From: Streptomyces vinaceus
GTDB taxonomy: Bacteria > Actinomycetota > Actinomycetes > Streptomycetales > Streptomycetaceae
DNA length: 64,000 nt
Direction: 5' to 3'
Assembly: GCF_008704935.1 (NCBI RefSeq)
Contig: NZ_CP023692.1
Location: 7,293,501-7,357,500, forward strand
This document shows, one piece after another, positions 42,004-51,010 of this stretch. The notes beneath the pieces were generated by a model. That model did no database searches and was not told the DNA's origin. It was given only the letters and a program-made list of their open reading frames with translations. The translations under genes and the position numbers were made by a program. The stretch's first letter is position 1. Every line of letters begins with the position of its first letter.

Positions 42004-43053
42004 TCAGCGGTCTCCGACGGGCCGGCGGCGCAAGGCGGGATCCGTGAGCGCGACGGGCTGCCAGACGCCATCGGGGTGGTACAGGTTGGTGCCCGGCGGC
42101 ACGATCGCGTCGATCCGGTCCAGGGTCGCGTCGTCGGGTACCACCGACACCCCCTTCAGCAGGGATTCCAGCTGTTCCATGGTCCGCGGCCCGATGATCA
42201 CCGAGGTGACCGCCGGGTGCACCAGCGGGAAGGCCACCGCCAGTTCCGGCAGCGTACAGCCGAACTCCGATGCCACCTCGATCAGTTCTCCGGCGGCGGC
42301 CAGCTTGGCGGCGTTCCCCGGGATCGCGGGATCGAACCGCGCGGGCGTCAGCGCCGCCCTGCCGCGGCTGAGGTCGACCTCCTGGCCAGCCCGGTACTTC
42401 CCGCTGAGGAAGCCCGAGGCAAGGGGGCTCCAGGTCAACACGCCCATGTCGTAACGCCGGGCGACCGCCAGCACGTCCTTCTCCACTCCGCGCGCCAGGA
42501 TCGAGTACGGCGGCTGCTCGGTCCGGAACCGGGGCAGGCCGCGCCGTTCTGACACGTGGTGCGCCTCGGTGATCTCCTCGGCCGGGAACGTGGAGCAGCC
42601 GAAGGCCCGGATCTTTCCTGCCCGCACCAGGTCGCCCAGAACGCCGAGGGTCTCCTCGATGTCGGTCCGCGGGTCCGGCCGGTGGACCTGGTAGAGGTCG
42701 ATCACATCGGTGCCCAGCCGGGTGAGACTGTCCTCCACCGCACGTGTCAGCCACCGCCGTGAGTTGCCCCCGCGATTGCGCCCCTCGCCCATCGGGAAAT
42801 GGCCCTTGGTGGCGAGCACCACGTCGTCCCGGCGCTTTCCGCGGAGCGCCTTCCCGACGATGGTCTCCGACTCCCCGGCCGAGTACATGTCCGCGGTGTC
42901 CACGAAGTTGATGCCGGCGTCCAAGGCCGCGTGGATGATCCGTACGCAGTCCTCGTGGTCGGGGTTGCCGACCGCCCCGAACATCATCGTGCCCAGGCAC
43001 TGCACGCTCACTTCGAGCCCGGTTCCGCCCAGGAATCTGTATCGCATGGTCAT
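42004..43053 (-). CDS. Aldo/keto reductase
   Basis: 349 aa TIM-barrel reductase using NADPH. MRYRFLGGTGLEVSVQCLGTMMFG at the start, catalytic tetrad in DTADMYSAGESE (Asp, Tyr), VLATKGHF (Lys) and YQVHRPD (His), and a C-terminal cofactor region VTSVIIGPRTMEQL. Starts at ATG 43053 or 43047. It resembles the YajO/Tas-like subgroup acting on sugars, steroids or xenobiotic carbonyls. Transcribed on its own. Confidence 0.92.
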   Translation of the reverse strand: MTMRYRFLGGTGLEVSVQCLGTMMFGAVGNPDHEDCVRIIHAALDAGINFVDTADMYSAGESETIVGKALRGKRRDDVVLATKGHFPMGEGRNRGGNSRRWLTRAVEDSLTRLGTDVIDLYQVHRPDPRTDIEETLGVLGDLVRAGKIRAFGCSTFPAEEITEAHHVSERRGLPRFRTEQPPYSILARGVEKDVLAVARRYDMGVLTWSPLASGFLSGKYRAGQEVDLSRGRAALTPARFDPAIPGNAAKLAAAGELIEVASEFGCTLPELAVAFPLVHPAVTSVIIGPRTMEQLESLLKGVSVVPDDATLDRIDAIVPPGTNLYHPDGVWQPVALTDPALRRRPVGDR

Positions 43054-43172
43054 ACGGGCGGACCATATGACCTGGAGCGCACTCGAACGCAAGCCCCCGC
43101 CCGCTGACGGCAGGGCAGGCAGGGTACGTTTCGCTGCCGGCCGGGCACCGTACGCGGGAATAGGCTCGGGCC

Positions 43173-44021
43173 GTGGGAGAGCGAGAGCCTGAGCAGCGCG
43201 CCGAGGGTGCAGGACCGTTCACCACCCGGCTCACCTGGCGCCGGCCCGAAGGGCCGACGGTGGTATGGGAGTCGCGGCCGGCGCGCAGGCGCGGTGCGCT
43301 GTCGCTCCGCGGTCCGGGGGGCGAGGCCGCGACGTCCCCTGCGGCCGATGCCGAGGCCCTCGCCCGCCTTCGCAGACTCAATGCCATCGCCTCGGGCGCG
43401 TTCGTCATCGGCGGAGCGCTCTTCGCCCTCGGCGCCGCCATCGCGCAGTTCGGATCAGGGACAGCGGTCGAGAGCGCCTCGGTCTACTTCGCCGGGGGCC
43501 TGTTCTTCAACATCGGCGGCTACACCTCGCTGCTACAGGTCCTCAACGCACCCCGCCACTGCGCGGGGGACGGCCGCCTCGTCACGGCCGCCTGGCGGTG
43601 GTGGGGGTACGAGCCGATGCTCCTGGCCTGGGTGAGCACGTTCGTCCTGTTCGTCGGGACGCTCGTGTTCGCCGTCAACCTGCTCGACTCCTTCCTGCAG
43701 GGGCTCACCGTCCAGCAGGTCAACCGGCTGATCTGGACTCCCGACGTCATCGGATGCGTCCTGTTCCTCGTCTCGGGGCATCTCGCGTTCGCCGAGATCT
43801 GCCACCGGTCCCGGCCCTGCCTGCGCTCCCGCAGCCTCGGCTGGTGGGTCGTCGCGGTCAACCAGCTCGGGTCGGTTCTGTTCATGGTCTCGGCGCTGGC
43901 CGCCTTCACCCGGCCCGCCACCGGCAGCCTGGTCAACACCGACATCGCCAACTGGGGGACGCTGACCGGCGCGCTCTGCTTCTCGCTCGGCGGCGTGCTC
44001 CAGGCGTTCGAACGCCCCTGA
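43173..44021 (+). CDS. YrhK-like multipass membrane protein
   Basis: 282 aa with a soluble N-terminus of about 65 residues and then six hydrophobic segments, including IASGAFVIGGALFALGAAIAQFG, AGGLFFNIGGYTSLLQVLNAPRH and NWGTLTGALCFSLGGVLQAFE. The repeated small-residue helices and FNIGGYTSLL resemble YrhK-domain membrane proteins. Role unknown. GTG start at 43173 follows a GGGAATAGG stretch, a weak signal. It is divergent from the aldo/keto reductase. Confidence 0.68.
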   Translation: MGEREPEQRAEGAGPFTTRLTWRRPEGPTVVWESRPARRRGALSLRGPGGEAATSPAADAEALARLRRLNAIASGAFVIGGALFALGAAIAQFGSGTAVESASVYFAGGLFFNIGGYTSLLQVLNAPRHCAGDGRLVTAAWRWWGYEPMLLAWVSTFVLFVGTLVFAVNLLDSFLQGLTVQQVNRLIWTPDVIGCVLFLVSGHLAFAEICHRSRPCLRSRSLGWWVVAVNQLGSVLFMVSALAAFTRPATGSLVNTDIANWGTLTGALCFSLGGVLQAFERP

Positions 44022-44228
44022 GCCGTCGGAACATTGGGCCCGGCGGCCCGGACGCCGGGGACGCAGAGCGGCCGCGCCACCCGGACGCGACGAAGGCGAC
44101 CAAGGCACAGCGGGGCGGGAGGGCCGCGCCGGCGACGGTGGGCGTGTCCTCCCGATGGCGAGATGTACGGCACGGCACGGTGGACCAGGCAAGACTCGCA
44201 CCGAGCCCGACTTCGCCCCGGAGGTTCC

Positions 44229-45849
44229 ATGTCGAAGAGCGGCGCGCCCCGCATCGACGATCCGCGCGATGCCCCGGCGCGGGCGTCGCTCGTTCTTGCG
44301 TCCCTGATCATCGTCGCCGCAGTGGCCAACCTGAACCTGTCGGTTGCCAACGTGGCGCTGCCCGCGATCGGCAAGGCCTTCGACTCCTCCCAGACCACGC
44401 TGAACCTGGTCGCCGTGGGGTACTCCCTCGGCCTCGCCGCATCGGTGCTCTATCTCGGGGCGATCGGCGACCGCCACGGGCGCAAGCTGCTGCTGCTCCT
44501 CGGCGTCGCCCTGTCCGTCCCCGCCTGCCTGCTCGCCGCGTACGCGCCGAACGACACCGTCCTCGTGGCCGGCCGGATCCTCGGCGGGCTCTCGGCCGGC
44601 ATGGCCTACCCGACCACCCTGGCGCTGATCACCGCCCTGTGGGCGGGGCCGGGGCGGACGAAGGCGATCGCACTGTGGTCGGCCCTGGGCGGCGGCATCT
44701 CCATGCTCGGGCCGGTGATCGCGGGCGCGCTGCTCGAACGCTTCTCCTGGGGGTCGGTGTTCCTGGTCACCCTGCCCCTCGCCGTGGTCGCGCTGGTCAT
44801 GGCCCTTCTGTTCGTCCCCGCGCACGCCACGAGTCGACCGAACCGGTGGACAACCTCGGCGGCATCCTGTCCGTCCTGCTGATCGCCGGACTGGTGCTGG
44901 CGATCAACTTCGCCGCCGTCCCCGACGAGGGGGCCCTGGTCGTCGGCCTCTCCGTGGTCGCCCTGGTGGCCGGAGCGGGGTTCTTCTGGCGTCAGCGCCG
45001 GGCCCCCAACCCGTTGTACGACCTCCACGTCGCCGGCCGGCGTACGTTCTGGGTCGCCGCGTGCGCGGGAATCATCGTGTTCGGCTCCATGATGGGGTCG
45101 GCCTTCGTCAGCCAGCAGTACCTGCAGAACGTGCTCCGGTACAACCCCGTCGAAGCCGGCGCCGCCATCCTCCCCCTCGTCGTGATGATGGTGCTCGTGG
45201 CGCCGCGGTCCGCGAAGCTGGTCGAGACGCGCGGCGCCCGCACGACCCTGCTGACCGGTTACGCCTTCCTCTTCCTCGCCTTCGGCTGGATGCTGCTGTT
45301 CTGGGACGAGGACAGCAGCTACTGGCAGATCGGCGTCGCCTACGTGCTCATCGGCATCGGTGCCGGCTTTGCGGGAACGCCCGCGTCCCACTCGCTGACC
45401 GGATCGGTGCCCGTACGACGGGCCGGGATGGCCTCGGGCACCGCCGACCTGCAACGGGACCTCGGCGGGGCCGTCATGCAGTCCATCATGGGCGTGCTCC
45501 TCACCGCCGGCTACGCCTCGGCCTTCAGCGCGGCGATCGCCGCTTCCCCGAGGGCAAGGACGTGTCGGACCAGGTCCAGAGCGAGCTGACGAAGTCGTTC
45601 GCCTCCGCCTGGCAGGTCGCCCAGCAGCACCCCCAGTACGCCGACCAGATCGTCGCGGCGGCACGCCAGTCGTTCCTCCACGGCGACGACTGGGCTTACA
45701 CCGTCGGCCTGGCCGCGATCGCCCTGGGTGCGCTGCTGATCTTCTTCATGTTCCCGCACCGGGACGCCGAGCGGGAACTCCTGCGCAGTTACCACACCGC
45801 GGACTCCGCCTCGGCCGCCACCGGGAGCCCGAACGGACGGGCGGCCTGA
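44229..45849 (+). CDS. MFS drug-type exporter, interrupted by two frameshifts
   Basis: 14-helix MFS transporter of the DHA2 type. Frame 1 (from ATG 44229) gives GDRHGRKLLLLLGV and LGGLSAGMAYPTTLALI up to about 44828; frame 2 continues STEPVDNLGGILSVLLIAGLVL to about 45546; frame 3 carries EGKDVSDQVQ to the stop. Each junction is repaired by one added C (CC at 44827-44828, CCCC at 45546-45549), giving about 540 aa, the normal family length. The protein sequence is otherwise fully conserved-looking, so I consider the gene functional and the breaks likely base-calling errors. Substrate unknown. Confidence 0.8.
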
Positions 45850-45939
45850 GAATGCGTCCGCAGCGCTGCCCGACTTCACTGACCGGTCCGCCCAACCACC
45901 CGCGGCGGACGGTCCCTACACCCAGGAGCGGTTGATCCC

Positions 45940-46584
45940 ATGGTCCTCGATCTGGTGGTGATCGGTATGGCCGTCACCTTGGGGCCTTTGCACAACAGCG
46001 CCTTCATCCTGCTCCTCTCCGCACGGCGCGGTGTCCGCCTGGGCCTGGTGTTCCTGCTGTCGTGGCTGGCCAACCTGATCGTGGTCATCGCCTGCGTGAT
46101 GCTGCTGACCGGCGGACAGCCCCCGGCCCGTCACAGCGCGCCCTCGACCGCCGCGATCGTCGCGAAACTCATCATCGGCGTGGCCCTGGTGCTGTACGGC
46201 GTCCACCGGCGCCGCCGCCCGCCCCGCCCGCACGGCCCACCCCGCTGGAGCGCCCGGATCGACAACGCCTCCCTGGCCACCGCGGCCGGCCTGGCCTGGC
46301 TGTTGCAACCCTGGGCACTGGTCGGCGCCGGCGCCGCGACGGCCGTCGACGCGGACCTCTCCACCTCAACCGACTGGCTCGCACTGACCGGCTACTGCCT
46401 GCTGGCCACGCTCAGCCTCATCGCCATGGAGGTGTACGCGCTCCGCGCGCCCGAGGCCGCGGACACCCGGCTGAACGCCCTGCGGAGCTGGCTGGAGCAG
46501 CACCAGGAGAAGCTGATCGTCACGCTCTCCCTGCTCGCCGGCCTCTGGCTGACGGCCCGGAGCATCTACGAGCTGGCCACTTGA
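45940..46584 (+). CDS. GAP-family membrane protein (Sap/LysE-like fold)
   Basis: 214 aa with six hydrophobic segments: VIGMAVTLGPLHNSAFILLLSARRG at the N-terminus, LSWLANLIVVIACVMLL, and a C-terminal pair. The pattern matches GAP (peptidolipid-addressing) proteins of mycobacteria, thought to help export lipids or glycopeptidolipids. Starts at ATG 45940, 90 bp after the MFS exporter, and may share its transcript. Confidence 0.75.
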   Translation: MVLDLVVIGMAVTLGPLHNSAFILLLSARRGVRLGLVFLLSWLANLIVVIACVMLLTGGQPPARHSAPSTAAIVAKLIIGVALVLYGVHRRRRPPRPHGPPRWSARIDNASLATAAGLAWLLQPWALVGAGAATAVDADLSTSTDWLALTGYCLLATLSLIAMEVYALRAPEAADTRLNALRSWLEQHQEKLIVTLSLLAGLWLTARSIYELAT

Positions 46585-46641
46585 CACGGACGGCCCCGCG
46601 CCACGAGCCGCCGCACGCGGCGCCACGGATGGTGCGGCCGC

Positions 46642-47289
46642 TCAGTTCGTCGGCCGGGGCCAGGTCCGGCGCAGCTGGCTGTCGGTCATGGCAGGGGCGT
46701 GCGCTGCTGCGTGCCCCTCTTCCAGGCCGAAGCCGGTCAGCAGGATCTCGGCGTAGCGGCGCCAGGAGTCGGGGGCGATCCCCTGGGTGCGGTCGGCAAC
46801 GGCGCCGACCATGTGCAGGAAGGCGTACACGTCGGCTCCGGCGAAGTCGGCGCGGACCGCGCCCGCCGCCACCGCCCGTTCCGCCAGGCCCTCTACACGT
46901 CGGGCGAGGTCGTCGCGCATCACGGCGATCGGCTCCGCCTCCACGTCGGCGTTGGCGAGGATCACCTCCAGCGCGCGGTCCCGGGCACGCCACTGAGCCG
47001 CCTCCAGGAGGTAGTGGCGCAGGGCCTGGCCGGGGTCCGGTTCCTGCGCGGCCGCCGAGGCGATATCGAGGAAGGTGGTGAACCGTTCGGTGAACAGGGC
47101 GTCGAGCAGCGCCTGGAGGTCAGGGAAGCGCCGGTACGCGGTGGCCACCCCGATGCCCGCCTCGCGCGCGATCTCGTTGAGGGGGACGGTCGCCCCGCGC
47201 TGCGCGAACAAACGGGCGGCTGTCTGCATGATCAGCTGACGGTTTCGTTCCGCGTCCGCTCGCAGCGGGCGCACGCTCTCGCCGGTCAT
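46642..47289 (-). CDS. TetR-family repressor
   Basis: 215 aa. HTH at residues about 15-60: RQLIMQTAARLFAQRGATVPLNEIAREAGIGVATAYRRFPDLQALLDAL. Its ATG at 47289 overlaps the stop of the DUF998 gene (ATGA), so regulator and target are one operon. An imperfect palindrome at 48001-48022 upstream of that operon is its likely operator. Confidence 0.92.
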   Translation of the reverse strand: MTGESVRPLRADAERNRQLIMQTAARLFAQRGATVPLNEIAREAGIGVATAYRRFPDLQALLDALFTERFTTFLDIASAAAQEPDPGQALRHYLLEAAQWRARDRALEVILANADVEAEPIAVMRDDLARRVEGLAERAVAAGAVRADFAGADVYAFLHMVGAVADRTQGIAPDSWRRYAEILLTGFGLEEGHAAAHAPAMTDSQLRRTWPRPTN

Positions 47290-47960
47290 GCCGGGGCGCT
47301 CTCCGCCGTGGCGGGCCGGCGGCGCAGGTGTCCGGCCAGGAGCAGGGTGCCCGTGACCGCACTCCACAGCAGCCAGGAGTAGACGCCGCCGCGCTCGAAG
47401 AGACCGGCCGTGCTCGCGGACGCGCCCACGAACGCCTCGCTCAGCAGGCCCAGTACGCCCACCGCGATGCCGAAGGCACGGTAGGCGGGCGGCGCGCCGA
47501 GGCTGCGCAGCGCACCCGACAGGATGGCCACGGTGTTCGCGCACAGGATGCCGACCGCCGCGGCGCCGCCGTGGATGAAGAGGGTGTAGTCCGGACCGTC
47601 CACGGAGCCGTGGAACAGTCCGACCAGCACCATCGCCACACCGTGCGCGACGGCCAGGGCGACGAAGGCCCGACGGGCGCGCCCCGTGGCCAGGCAGGAC
47701 AGCAGCACCACGCCAGTGGCGAACAGGATTCCTTCGAGCGCGAAGGACATGTTCATCAGCGGGTGCAGCGGCGAACACAGCTCGCGGCCCTGGAACAGCG
47801 CACCGCAGTCGGGAACACCGAGATCGCTGATGTAGTTGGCGGCGTAGCTGTAGGGCGGGGCGGTCCAGGCCGCCGCCGAGACCGCCTCGGCGGCCACCCA
47901 CTGCACCGCGTTCAGGAGCAGGATGACGGCTCCCAGGGAAAGCCGGACGTTGCGTGGCAC
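47286..47960 (-). CDS. DUF998 membrane protein
   Basis: 224 aa with six hydrophobic segments and the DUF998 pattern YAANYISDLGVPDCG near the N-terminus, with a conserved LFHGSVDGPDYTLFIHGGAAAVGILCANTVAIL in the middle. Function unknown. GTG 47960 has GGGAG upstream. First gene of an autoregulated pair with a TetR repressor. Confidence 0.85.
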   Translation of the reverse strand: MPRNVRLSLGAVILLLNAVQWVAAEAVSAAAWTAPPYSYAANYISDLGVPDCGALFQGRELCSPLHPLMNMSFALEGILFATGVVLLSCLATGRARRAFVALAVAHGVAMVLVGLFHGSVDGPDYTLFIHGGAAAVGILCANTVAILSGALRSLGAPPAYRAFGIAVGVLGLLSEAFVGASASTAGLFERGGVYSWLLWSAVTGTLLLAGHLRRRPATAESAPA

Positions 47961-48000
47961 TGGAGCTCCCTTCGGAGTGCGGGACTCCACCGTAGCAGCT

Positions 48001-48022
48001 AAGTGGACTAATCTATCCGCTT
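48001..48022. promoter_or_regulatory. Probable TetR operator before DUF998-tetR
   Basis: AAG-T-GGA, eight central bases, then TCC-G-CTT: an imperfect 22-bp palindrome 41 bp upstream of the DUF998 start. Length and symmetry suit a TetR dimer site. Confidence 0.6.
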
Positions 48023-48338
48023 GACGCGCCGTCTTGCCGGACGTGGCGCGCCCTCGGCCTCCGGCGGACGGCCGCCGGCGCAGCGCAGGAGCCGAACGCC
48101 TCCAACTCCTCGCATACCTGCGCGCGACCGTCGCGCTCTCAGGGTGAGCCACGGATCGAAGGCCAAGGCTCAGGTGGGGGACTTTCGTAAACCGCCATTC
48201 GACTGGACTTGCCGCGCGCTCCGACGTGTGCCCGCACGATCGTGCCGCCGCTCGGTGAAGCTCGACGGGTCCGGCGGCTCTGGGGGCCGGAGTGGCTCCT
48301 CGCCGCCGCTGTCCCGAAACGGAAGGCCAGCCGCGACC

Positions 48339-49238
48339 ATGCTCATGAACCAGCTCGCGCTCGTACCCGAGACCAAGATCAACCAGATCAGCCCCTCACA
48401 GCTGAACATGGTCGCCGCCGCGCTCCAGAAACAGGCGAGTCGCGACTTCGCACCGCTGTGGCAAGTGAACGCGACCGTGGACGCCTTCGACAGACTGGAG
48501 GACGTTCCCGTCGGCTACTGGCCGCTGATCGTGGTCGACGACGTACCCGACGCGGCAGGGTTCCACACGGACGAGAACGGACAGCCGTTCTCCCTGATCG
48601 AGTTCAGCGACAGCTGGTCGCTGACCGCGAGCCACGAAATGCTGGAAATGCTGGCCGACCCGTTCGGGAACCGTGTGGTGTCCGGCAAGTCCCCCCACCC
48701 CGACCAAGGACAGGCGGAGTTCCTCGTGGAGGTCGCCGACCCCTCGGAGGCCGAGGAGTTCGGCTACACCGTCAACGGCCAGCTCGTCTCCGACTTCTTT
48801 ACCCCGCGCTTCTACGATCCGGTCACCGTCCCAGGCGTGCGCTACAGCTTCGGCGGCCACATCGCGGCGCCCCGGACGATCCTGCGCGGCGGGTACATCA
48901 GCTGGCGGGACCCGGTCAAGGACGAGTGGTGGCAGCAGACCTGGTTCAAGGGCAAGGAGCCGACCTTCCGCAAACTCGGCAAACTGACGGGCAGCGGCAG
49001 CATCCGCGAGGCCATCGACGCCCAGACCAAGACCGTCAGCCGCCTGGCCGCCAGCGGCCCCTCCTCGAAGTCCTACCTGGCCGCACGGACCCTCACGGCC
49101 CGCGCCGGCGAGTCCACCGGCGCCCGGGCCGACGAATGGCGCGCCCAGATCGAGCGGCTGAGGGGGGCGAACCCGGCGGCGAAAGCCTTCAAGGCCACGG
49201 CCACGGCCATGGCCAAGGGCAAGGCCAAGGGGAAGTAG
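48339..49238 (+). CDS. Protein of unknown function with an HEMLEM motif
   Basis: 299 aa, soluble. The middle carries SLTASHEMLEMLADPFGNRVV, a histidine-glutamate pair followed by Glu and Asp that recalls HExxE-type zinc sites, and then EFLVEVADPSEAEEFGYTVNGQLVSDFFTPRFYDP. The C-terminus is long, helical and Lys/Ala-rich (AKAFKATATAMAKGKAKGK), like a nucleic-acid- or cell-wall-binding tail. ATG 48339 or 48345. I cannot name a function; a metal-dependent hydrolase is one possibility. Confidence 0.7.
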   Translation: MLMNQLALVPETKINQISPSQLNMVAAALQKQASRDFAPLWQVNATVDAFDRLEDVPVGYWPLIVVDDVPDAAGFHTDENGQPFSLIEFSDSWSLTASHEMLEMLADPFGNRVVSGKSPHPDQGQAEFLVEVADPSEAEEFGYTVNGQLVSDFFTPRFYDPVTVPGVRYSFGGHIAAPRTILRGGYISWRDPVKDEWWQQTWFKGKEPTFRKLGKLTGSGSIREAIDAQTKTVSRLAASGPSSKSYLAARTLTARAGESTGARADEWRAQIERLRGANPAAKAFKATATAMAKGKAKGK

Positions 49239-49300
49239 GGCGAAGTGAGGCGGACAATCGTTACGGTACGGCCTTCAGCCCGCCCGACAGGGAGGCTGTC

Positions 49301-49687
49301 ATGAGTGAGGAAGCCCAGCAGCGTAAGGAGCGCGCGGAGCGCCTGCGCGAGAGGATCCGGCGGCCCGAGGCCAAGCCCGGGTCGCCGGAGCAGGAGAGCC
49401 TGAAGGAAGGCGTCGAGCGCCGCATGCGAGAGCTCGACGAAGCCGACCGTGAGAATCGGCGGAATCGCGAGGGCGACCACGATCGCCCGGCGTCCGGGGC
49501 GAAGCCGGCGAACCCTGAGGACACGGGTACCGCGCCCGGTCGGAGCGGCACCCGACCGGGCGCACGGGCCCGCCTCCGAGAAGGGCGCAGAGCCGCAGCC
49601 GGCCAGCCGTATCGCGCCGGCGCCGTCCGCTGCGGGCACCGGGGCGAAGCCCTCCTCGCGCAACCCCCTCAAGAGCACGTCCCGTAG
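49301..49687 (+). CDS. Small, highly charged hydrophilic protein
   Basis: ATG 49301 with GGGAGG upstream encodes a protein rich in Glu and Arg (MSEEAQQRKERAERLRERIRRPEA, then ESLKEGVERRMRELDEADRENRRNREG). It looks like a small, disordered or helical stress-type protein. From about residue 95 the frame runs over a remnant response-regulator gene on the other strand and reads as low-complexity Arg/Ala, so the original 3' end was probably lost at the same junction. Confidence 0.55.
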   Translation: MSEEAQQRKERAERLRERIRRPEAKPGSPEQESLKEGVERRMRELDEADRENRRNREGDHDRPASGAKPANPEDTGTAPGRSGTRPGARARLREGRRAAAGQPYRAGAVRCGHRGEALLAQPPQEHVP

Positions 49688-49726
49688 GGGATGGTCGTCC
49701 TCGACCACGAGGATGCGGCCGTCCAC
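49598..49726 (-). pseudogene. Truncated response regulator, first 43 codons only
   Basis: GTG 49726, one base after the PAP2 stop, starts VDGRILVVEDDHPLRDVLLRGLREEGFAPVPAADGAGAIRLA, a typical OmpR-type receiver N-terminus with the acidic pair, but lacks the phospho-Asp, the Thr/Lys residues and the DNA-binding domain. Similarity ends abruptly near 49598, where the charged small-protein gene from the other strand begins. No sensor kinase follows. Confidence 0.75.
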
Positions 49727-49727
49727 C

Positions 49728-50408
49728 TCACGGCTCCCTTCGGACGGAGGACGGAGCCCACCGCAGGTACGCCCAGACGACGAGGCACACCCACCCGATG
49801 GCGAAGAGCCAGCCCGCCAGCACGTCCGTGAACCAGTGGACGCCGAGGTACACGCGCGTCAGCCCCACCGCGACGCCCCACGACCCGATCAGGACGACGG
49901 CGATGCGCGGGGCCCTCCGGCTGCCGAGGGACAACGCGGCGATGACGAGGGCCGCGGTCATGGCGGCCGTGGTGGTGTGGCCCGAGGGGAAGGACCAGCC
50001 CGAGGCGTGGGCGGCCCAGTCGCCGACCGGCGGGCGCTGACGTGCGACCAGCGACATGGCCGCGTACCGAAGGGCCTGCCCCGCGCCGAGGCACAGCATC
50101 AGCGCGAGCGCCACGCCGCACCGCCGGTGCGCGGTGCGCCCCACGTACATGCCGACCGTGAGCAGCGCGGCGTACGGGATGACCCCGGTACCCGTGTCGG
50201 TGACCGCCCTGGCCGAAGCCGCCGCGGGGGCCGGCCGGTGCGCCACGGACCAGGAGTGCAGGCTCGCGTCGGTCGGCAGCAGGTGGCCGGGGGTTCGCGT
50301 CACCCACAGCGTCAGTACGGCCAGGAGCACGAACGCGGAGACGGCCAGCCATCCTGCCCGGCGACCGGCGGCCCGGCCGCAGCGCCCGGAGGCGGGTCGG
50401 GGGCTCAC
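49728..50408 (-). CDS. PAP2-family phosphatase (second of two)
   Basis: 226 aa with about six helices and the three acid-phosphatase motifs: ARQRPP, the His in FPSGHTTTAA, and LTRVYLGVHWFTDVLAG. Enzymes of this type dephosphorylate undecaprenyl diphosphate, phosphatidylglycerophosphate or phosphatidic acid. GTG 50408 overlaps the stop of the other PAP2 gene; a truncated response-regulator gene follows. Confidence 0.9.
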   Translation of the reverse strand: MSPRPASGRCGRAAGRRAGWLAVSAFVLLAVLTLWVTRTPGHLLPTDASLHSWSVAHRPAPAAASARAVTDTGTGVIPYAALLTVGMYVGRTAHRRCGVALALMLCLGAGQALRYAAMSLVARQRPPVGDWAAHASGWSFPSGHTTTAAMTAALVIAALSLGSRRAPRIAVVLIGSWGVAVGLTRVYLGVHWFTDVLAGWLFAIGWVCLVVWAYLRWAPSSVRREP

Positions 50409-51010
50409 GCCGTCGTCAGGAGCGGGCGCAGGCGGCTACGGCCGAGCCGGCCGGCCAACGTGGTCTGCCGGCGCCGCACGGCCCCGCCGCACACGGCGGC
50501 CACCAGGGCGCCGACGGCGAGACCGGCGACGACGTCGTGGGGGTAGTGCGCCCCGACCCACACCCGGGAGCCGGCCATCAGCAGCGCGGCGACCACGGCG
50601 ACGGCGCCCAGGCGACGGGAGACGAACAGCAGGGCGACCGCCGCCGCGGCGCCGATGGCGGCGTGGTTGCTGGGGAAGGACCAGTCCCCGGGGGCGGGGC
50701 AGGCTTCCAGCACGGCCACGCGCAGGCTCTGGCAGGGCCGGTCCTCGCGGAAGACGAGCTTGAGCAGCAGGTCGGCGCCGAACCCCAGGAGTGTGATCAG
50801 CGGGACCGCCAGCGCGGTGACGGCCGACGGGGAACCGGTGCGGCGGGCCCTCCACCACGCCCCGACCATCAGCACGGCGAACAGGGCCAGGCCGTAGACG
50901 GACCAGGCGGCGATGGCGTCGTTGAGCCAGTTCGGCGTCCGGTGGGCCATGTCGGTGATGTCGACGTAGGCGTTGCCGTCGACGCCGGAGCCGTTGTGGC
51001 CGGAGGTCAC
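50405..51010 (-). CDS. PAP2-family phosphatase (first of two)
   Basis: 201 aa. Motifs KLVFREDRPC, FPSNHAAIGAA and SRVWVGAHYPHDVVAG give a complete PAP2 active site, with five to six helices. The N-terminus (GHNGSGVDGNAYVDITDMAHRTPNWLNDAIAAWSVYG) matches BcrC-like undecaprenyl-diphosphate phosphatases. GTG start at 51010 overlaps the DedA stop. Together with DedA it fits a C55-lipid recycling operon. Confidence 0.9.
   Translation of the reverse strand: MTSGHNGSGVDGNAYVDITDMAHRTPNWLNDAIAAWSVYGLALFAVLMVGAWWRARRTGSPSAVTALAVPLITLLGFGADLLLKLVFREDRPCQSLRVAVLEACPAPGDWSFPSNHAAIGAAAAVALLFVSRRLGAVAVVAALLMAGSRVWVGAHYPHDVVAGLAVGALVAAVCGGAVRRRQTTLAGRLGRSRLRPLLTTA

Noticed and set aside
44229..45849. Three separate MFS fragments as distinct genes
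   Set aside because: The frames join in order with one added base at each junction to give a normal-length transporter.
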